Source of the DNA: Anaeromyxobacter sp.
GTDB taxonomy: Bacteria; Myxococcota; Myxococcia; Myxococcales; Anaeromyxobacteraceae
Length of the DNA: 7,976 nucleotides
NCBI GenBank assembly: GCA_020028115.1
Contig: JAHWYA010000059.1
Span: forward strand, 1-7,976
Direction of reading: 5' to 3'
The notes under the pieces were generated by a model that saw only the letters and a program-made list of their open reading frames with translations, did not search any database and had not been told where the DNA came from. Of this stretch, positions 5,692-7,976 are shown piece by piece. Numbering within the stretch: position 1 is the first letter of the stretch; each line of letters begins with the position of its first letter. The translations under genes and the position numbers were made by a program.

Positions 5692-5991
5692 CTACTCGCG
5701 GAGCGCCCGGACCTCGTCGACGTTCACCGCCCCGCGGCTCCGGAAGATCGCGATGACGATGGCGAGGCCGACGGCGGCCTCGGCCGCCGCGACCGCGATG
5801 ACGAAGAACGCGATGGCGTGGCCGGCGACGTTGCCCGACTGCCGCGCGAAGGCGAGGAAGGTGAGGTTCGCCGCGTTGAGCATGAGCTCCACGCTCATCA
5901 TGACGATGAGGGCGTTCCGCTTGAGCAGGACGCCGGCGAGGCCGATCGTGAAGATGACGGCGGCGAGGTAGAGGTACGCGGCGGCCGGCAT
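5692..5991 (-). CDS. nuoK: NADH-quinone oxidoreductase subunit K
   Basis: A small membrane subunit of respiratory complex I (99 residues, normal length) and homologue of mitochondrial ND4L. It lies between NuoJ and the antiporter-like subunits and forms part of a proton path. Three membrane helices are visible at about 4-23, 27-49 and 58-83. The buried acidic residues needed for proton transfer are present: E35 (in SVELMLNAANL) and E71 (in AAAEAAVGLA), matching E36 and E72 of E. coli NuoK. The ATG at 5991 lies two bases after the nuoJ stop. AAGGAGAGG (6000-6008 on the minus strand), inside the end of nuoJ, is a good ribosome-binding site. The open frame continues upstream only as shadow sequence. 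The next gene is not nuoL, as would be usual, but the Yip1 gene. Confidence 0.96.
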   Translation of the reverse strand: MPAAAYLYLAAVIFTIGLAGVLLKRNALIVMMSVELMLNAANLTFLAFARQSGNVAGHAIAFFVIAVAAAEAAVGLAIVIAIFRSRGAVNVDEVRALRE

Positions 5992-5993
5992 GG

Positions 5994-6497
5994 TCAGATC
6001 CTCTCCTTCGCGACGACCACCGCGCCGACGATGGCGACGAGGAGGAGCAGGCTCGTCGCCTCGAACGGCAGCAGGAACTCGGTGAAGAGCACCTGGCCGA
6101 CGGCCTTCACCGTGCCGAAGGACGCGTCCACCGCGCGCATCGCGGGGGCCGTGACGGTCCGCCCGATCGCGGCGGCGAGCACCGAGAATAGCGCGAGCGC
6201 GCCGACGACGCCGAGGTACTGCATGGCGGACTTGCGCGACGGGAAGAGGTGCTCGTCCCCGAGGGAGATGAGCATGATGACGAAGAGGAAGAGCACCATC
6301 ACCGCGCCCGCGTACACGAGCACCTGCATGAACGCGATGAGGTGGGCGGTGAGGAGGACGTAGATGCCCGCCATGAAGAAGAAGGCGGCGACGAGGTTCA
6401 TCGCCGCGTAGACCGGGCTCCGCGCCACGATCACCCCGAGGGCGGTGGCGACGAGCGGGATGGCGAACACCCAGAACAGGATGGTCTCGGCAGTCAT
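5994..6497 (-). CDS. nuoJ: NADH-quinone oxidoreductase subunit J
   Basis: A membrane subunit of complex I (167 residues, normal length) and homologue of ND6. It sits at the junction of the quinone site with the proton-pumping arm. Five membrane segments are visible, at about 5-25, 31-50, 54-76, 94-113 and 144-163. The family-defining stretch QVLVYAGAVMVLFLFVIML is at 58-76; its helix carries the conserved tyrosine (Y62) and glycine associated with the pi-bulge. A second conserved block, FEATSLLLLVAIVGAVVVAK, is at 145-164. The ATG at 6497 has AGGGGA five bases upstream, overlapping the nuoF stop codon; the gap to nuoF is 9 bp. In the standard order nuoG, nuoH and nuoI would lie between nuoF and nuoJ. 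They are missing here. Confidence 0.96.
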   Translation of the reverse strand: MTAETILFWVFAIPLVATALGVIVARSPVYAAMNLVAAFFFMAGIYVLLTAHLIAFMQVLVYAGAVMVLFLFVIMLISLGDEHLFPSRKSAMQYLGVVGALALFSVLAAAIGRTVTAPAMRAVDASFGTVKAVGQVLFTEFLLPFEATSLLLLVAIVGAVVVAKERI

Positions 6498-6506
6498 CGT
6501 CGTCCC

Positions 6507-7832
6507 CTAGTACTTCACCGCGCCGACGACGGCCGGCCGCGACGCCTGCTCGAGGCCCCAGCCGTGCTCGCCGAACGGGCAGCGCCGCTCCTCGACGTGG
6601 CGGATGAACTCGTCCTTGAACTTCTTCAGGAAGGACTGGACCGGCATCGACGCGGCGTCGCCGAGCGCGCAGATGGTGTTGCCGCCGATGGCGCCGGCGA
6701 CCTGCTCGAGCTTCTCGACGTCGCCGCGGGTCCCGTGGCCGTGCTCGATCTTCTCGATGATCCCCTCCATCCACGAGGTGCCCTCGCGGCAGGGGGTGCA
6801 CTGGCCGCACGACTCCTCGGCGTAGAACTTCGCGATGCGCGCGAGCGCCCGGACCATGCAGGTCGACTCGTCGAAGACGATGATGCCGCCCGAGCCCGAC
6901 ATCGACCCGGCCGCCTTCACCGCGTCGACCTCGAGCGAGATGTCGATCTCGTCGCCGCGCAGGACCGGGGAGGAGGAGCCGCCCGGGATGACCGCCTTCA
7001 CCTTCCGGCCGCCGGGGATCCCGCCGCAGTCCTCCATGATGAGCTTCTTGAGGTTGTACGCGGCCGGCTTCTCGAAGACGCCGGGCCGGTTCACGTGGCC
7101 GGACACGCCGAAGAGCCGCGTCCCGCCCGTCTTCCCGCTCCCGAGCGCGGCGAACGCCTCGCCGCCGTTCGAGACGATCCACGGGATGTTCGCGATGGTC
7201 TCGACGTTGTTGATGATGGTCGGCTTGCCCCAGAGCCCGACCACCGCCGGGAACGGAGGCTTGAGGCGCGGGTAGCCCTTCTTCCCCTCGAGCGACTCGA
7301 GGAGCGCGGACTCCTCGCCGCAGATGTACGCGCCCGCGCCGCGGTGCACGTGGATGTCGAGGTCGAAGTCCTTCTTCCCGAGCAGCCGCGGGCCGATGAC
7401 GCCGGCCGCGCGCGCCTCCTGGATCGCCTCGTCGAGGATGCGCGCCTGCTTCGGGAACTCGCCGCGGATGTAGACGTAGGCGGCGTGGATGTCGAGCGCG
7501 TAGCAGGTGATGGCGATCCCCTCGATGAGCTGGTGGGGATCGTGCTCGATGATGTAGCGGTCCTTGAACGTCCCGGGCTCGGACTCGTCCGCGTTGATCG
7601 TGAGGTAGCGCGGGCGGACGTCCTTCGGGAGGAAGGTCCACTTGAGCCCGGTGGCGAAGCCGGCGCCGCCGCGGCCGCGGAGGTTCGACTTCTTCACCTC
7701 GTCGACGATCGCCGCCGGCTCCATCCCGAGCGCCTTGTCGAGGGCGGAGTAGCCGCCGTCCGCGCGGTAGCCGGCGAGCTTCGCCGAGTTCGGCTGGCCC
7801 CAGCGCTTCGTGAGGATCAGCGTCTCGCTCAC
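6507..7832 (-). CDS. nuoF: NADH-quinone oxidoreductase subunit F (NADH/FMN/4Fe-4S)
   Basis: The NADH-oxidising subunit of complex I. It binds NADH and FMN and passes electrons to cluster N3. It has 441 residues, in the usual range. The FMN/NADH-site motifs are GRGGAGF at 53-59, NADESEPGT at 80-88 and CGEESALLESLEG at 171-183, with the later block KPTIINNVET at 203-212. The 4Fe-4S ligands are C342, C345 and C348 (SCGQCTPCREG) plus C388 (NTICALGDA), all intact. The start is GTG at 7832, five bases after GGAGGGG and overlapping the nuoE stop as GTGA. The frame is open further upstream to 7937, but that part is an arginine-rich shadow of nuoE. nuoE precedes it, as in most bacteria, but nuoJ follows directly instead of nuoG. 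Confidence 0.97.
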   Translation of the reverse strand: MSETLILTKRWGQPNSAKLAGYRADGGYSALDKALGMEPAAIVDEVKKSNLRGRGGAGFATGLKWTFLPKDVRPRYLTINADESEPGTFKDRYIIEHDPHQLIEGIAITCYALDIHAAYVYIRGEFPKQARILDEAIQEARAAGVIGPRLLGKKDFDLDIHVHRGAGAYICGEESALLESLEGKKGYPRLKPPFPAVVGLWGKPTIINNVETIANIPWIVSNGGEAFAALGSGKTGGTRLFGVSGHVNRPGVFEKPAAYNLKKLIMEDCGGIPGGRKVKAVIPGGSSSPVLRGDEIDISLEVDAVKAAGSMSGSGGIIVFDESTCMVRALARIAKFYAEESCGQCTPCREGTSWMEGIIEKIEHGHGTRGDVEKLEQVAGAIGGNTICALGDAASMPVQSFLKKFKDEFIRHVEERRCPFGEHGWGLEQASRPAVVGAVKY

Positions 7833-7976
7833 TTGAGCCCCTCCAGGATCTGCTCGACCCTCTCGAGGTCGAGGCGCTCGTGCATGTCGGCCTCGTCGAC
7901 GAGCATCGCCGGGGCGGTGCCGCACGACCCGAGGCACTCGACCTCGCGGAGCGTGAAGCGCCCGTCGGGCGTCGTC
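7829..7976 (-). CDS. nuoE: NADH-quinone oxidoreductase subunit E, partial (C-terminal 48 residues)
   Basis: The gene enters from the right edge and ends at TGA 7831-7829. The reading frame gives 48 residues containing VECLGSCGTAPAM, which holds the last two cysteine ligands of the thioredoxin-like 2Fe-2S cluster N1a, and ends in VEQILEGLK. NuoE is the 24-kDa partner of NuoF in the NADH-oxidising head of complex I. The N-terminal helical part and the first two cluster cysteines lie outside the window. Its stop overlaps the nuoF GTG start by four bases, consistent with co-translation of the two partners. Confidence 0.93.
   Translation of the reverse strand, partial: TTPDGRFTLREVECLGSCGTAPAMLVDEADMHERLDLERVEQILEGLK
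7838..7844 (-). promoter_or_regulatory. Ribosome-binding site deciding the nuoF GTG start
   Basis: The minus strand reads GGAGGGG, five bases before the GTG at 7832 and inside the last codons of nuoE (LEGLK). It supports the GTG in the GTGA overlap as the true start of nuoF rather than a start further upstream. Confidence 0.75.

Noticed and set aside
5692..7641. A 649-codon frame fusing nuoK to upstream sequence
   Set aside because: Upstream of the ATG at 5991 the frame is an out-of-phase reading of nuoJ and nuoF. The nuoK start has a good ribosome-binding site and the family's usual N-terminus.

Overview
The window is high-GC bacterial chromosome with dense coding. I read it as deltaproteobacterial, most likely Myxococcota (Anaeromyxobacter/Myxococcus-like). 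The basis is the very high GC content, the short N-terminal zinc-ribbon module of the truncated gene at the left edge (C5xxC8...C28xxC31, a style common in myxobacterial regulatory and TPR proteins), and a zinc-ribbon plus Yip1 membrane protein. This placement is inferred from protein style, not from a phylogenetic marker.

Layout. Positions 1-127 (minus) hold the start of a zinc-ribbon protein that runs off the left edge. A 158-bp divergent promoter region (128-285) separates it from ftsK (286-3072, plus), a complete 928-residue FtsK/SpoIIIE DNA translocase. Next comes an unusually long spacer of 684 bp (3073-3756) between convergent genes. I find no credible gene in it, but it contains many perfect GC-rich inverted repeats. 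From 3757 to the right edge every gene is on the minus strand and tightly packed. In transcription order these are nuoE (only its C-terminus is present), nuoF, nuoJ, nuoK, a zinc-ribbon/Yip1 membrane protein, a DUF2752 membrane protein, and plsY.

How the genes relate. The minus-strand set looks like one operon. Gaps run from 26 bp down to 4-bp overlaps, and three junctions use the same GTGA overlap, in which the stop TGA and the next start GTG share bases. It carries part of respiratory complex I: the NADH-input subunits NuoE and NuoF, and the membrane subunits NuoJ and NuoK. It continues into two integral membrane proteins of unknown role and then into PlsY, the first acyltransferase of phospholipid synthesis. 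nuoG, nuoH and nuoI are absent between nuoF and nuoJ, and nuoL/M/N do not follow nuoK, so complex I must be encoded in more than one locus. FtsK is transcribed separately and acts in chromosome segregation at division.

I see no mobile element, CRISPR array, tRNA, rRNA or defence system. The least explained parts are the structured convergent spacer, the C-tract repeats in the ftsK promoter region, the lengthened loop in the FtsK motor, and the split nuo arrangement.
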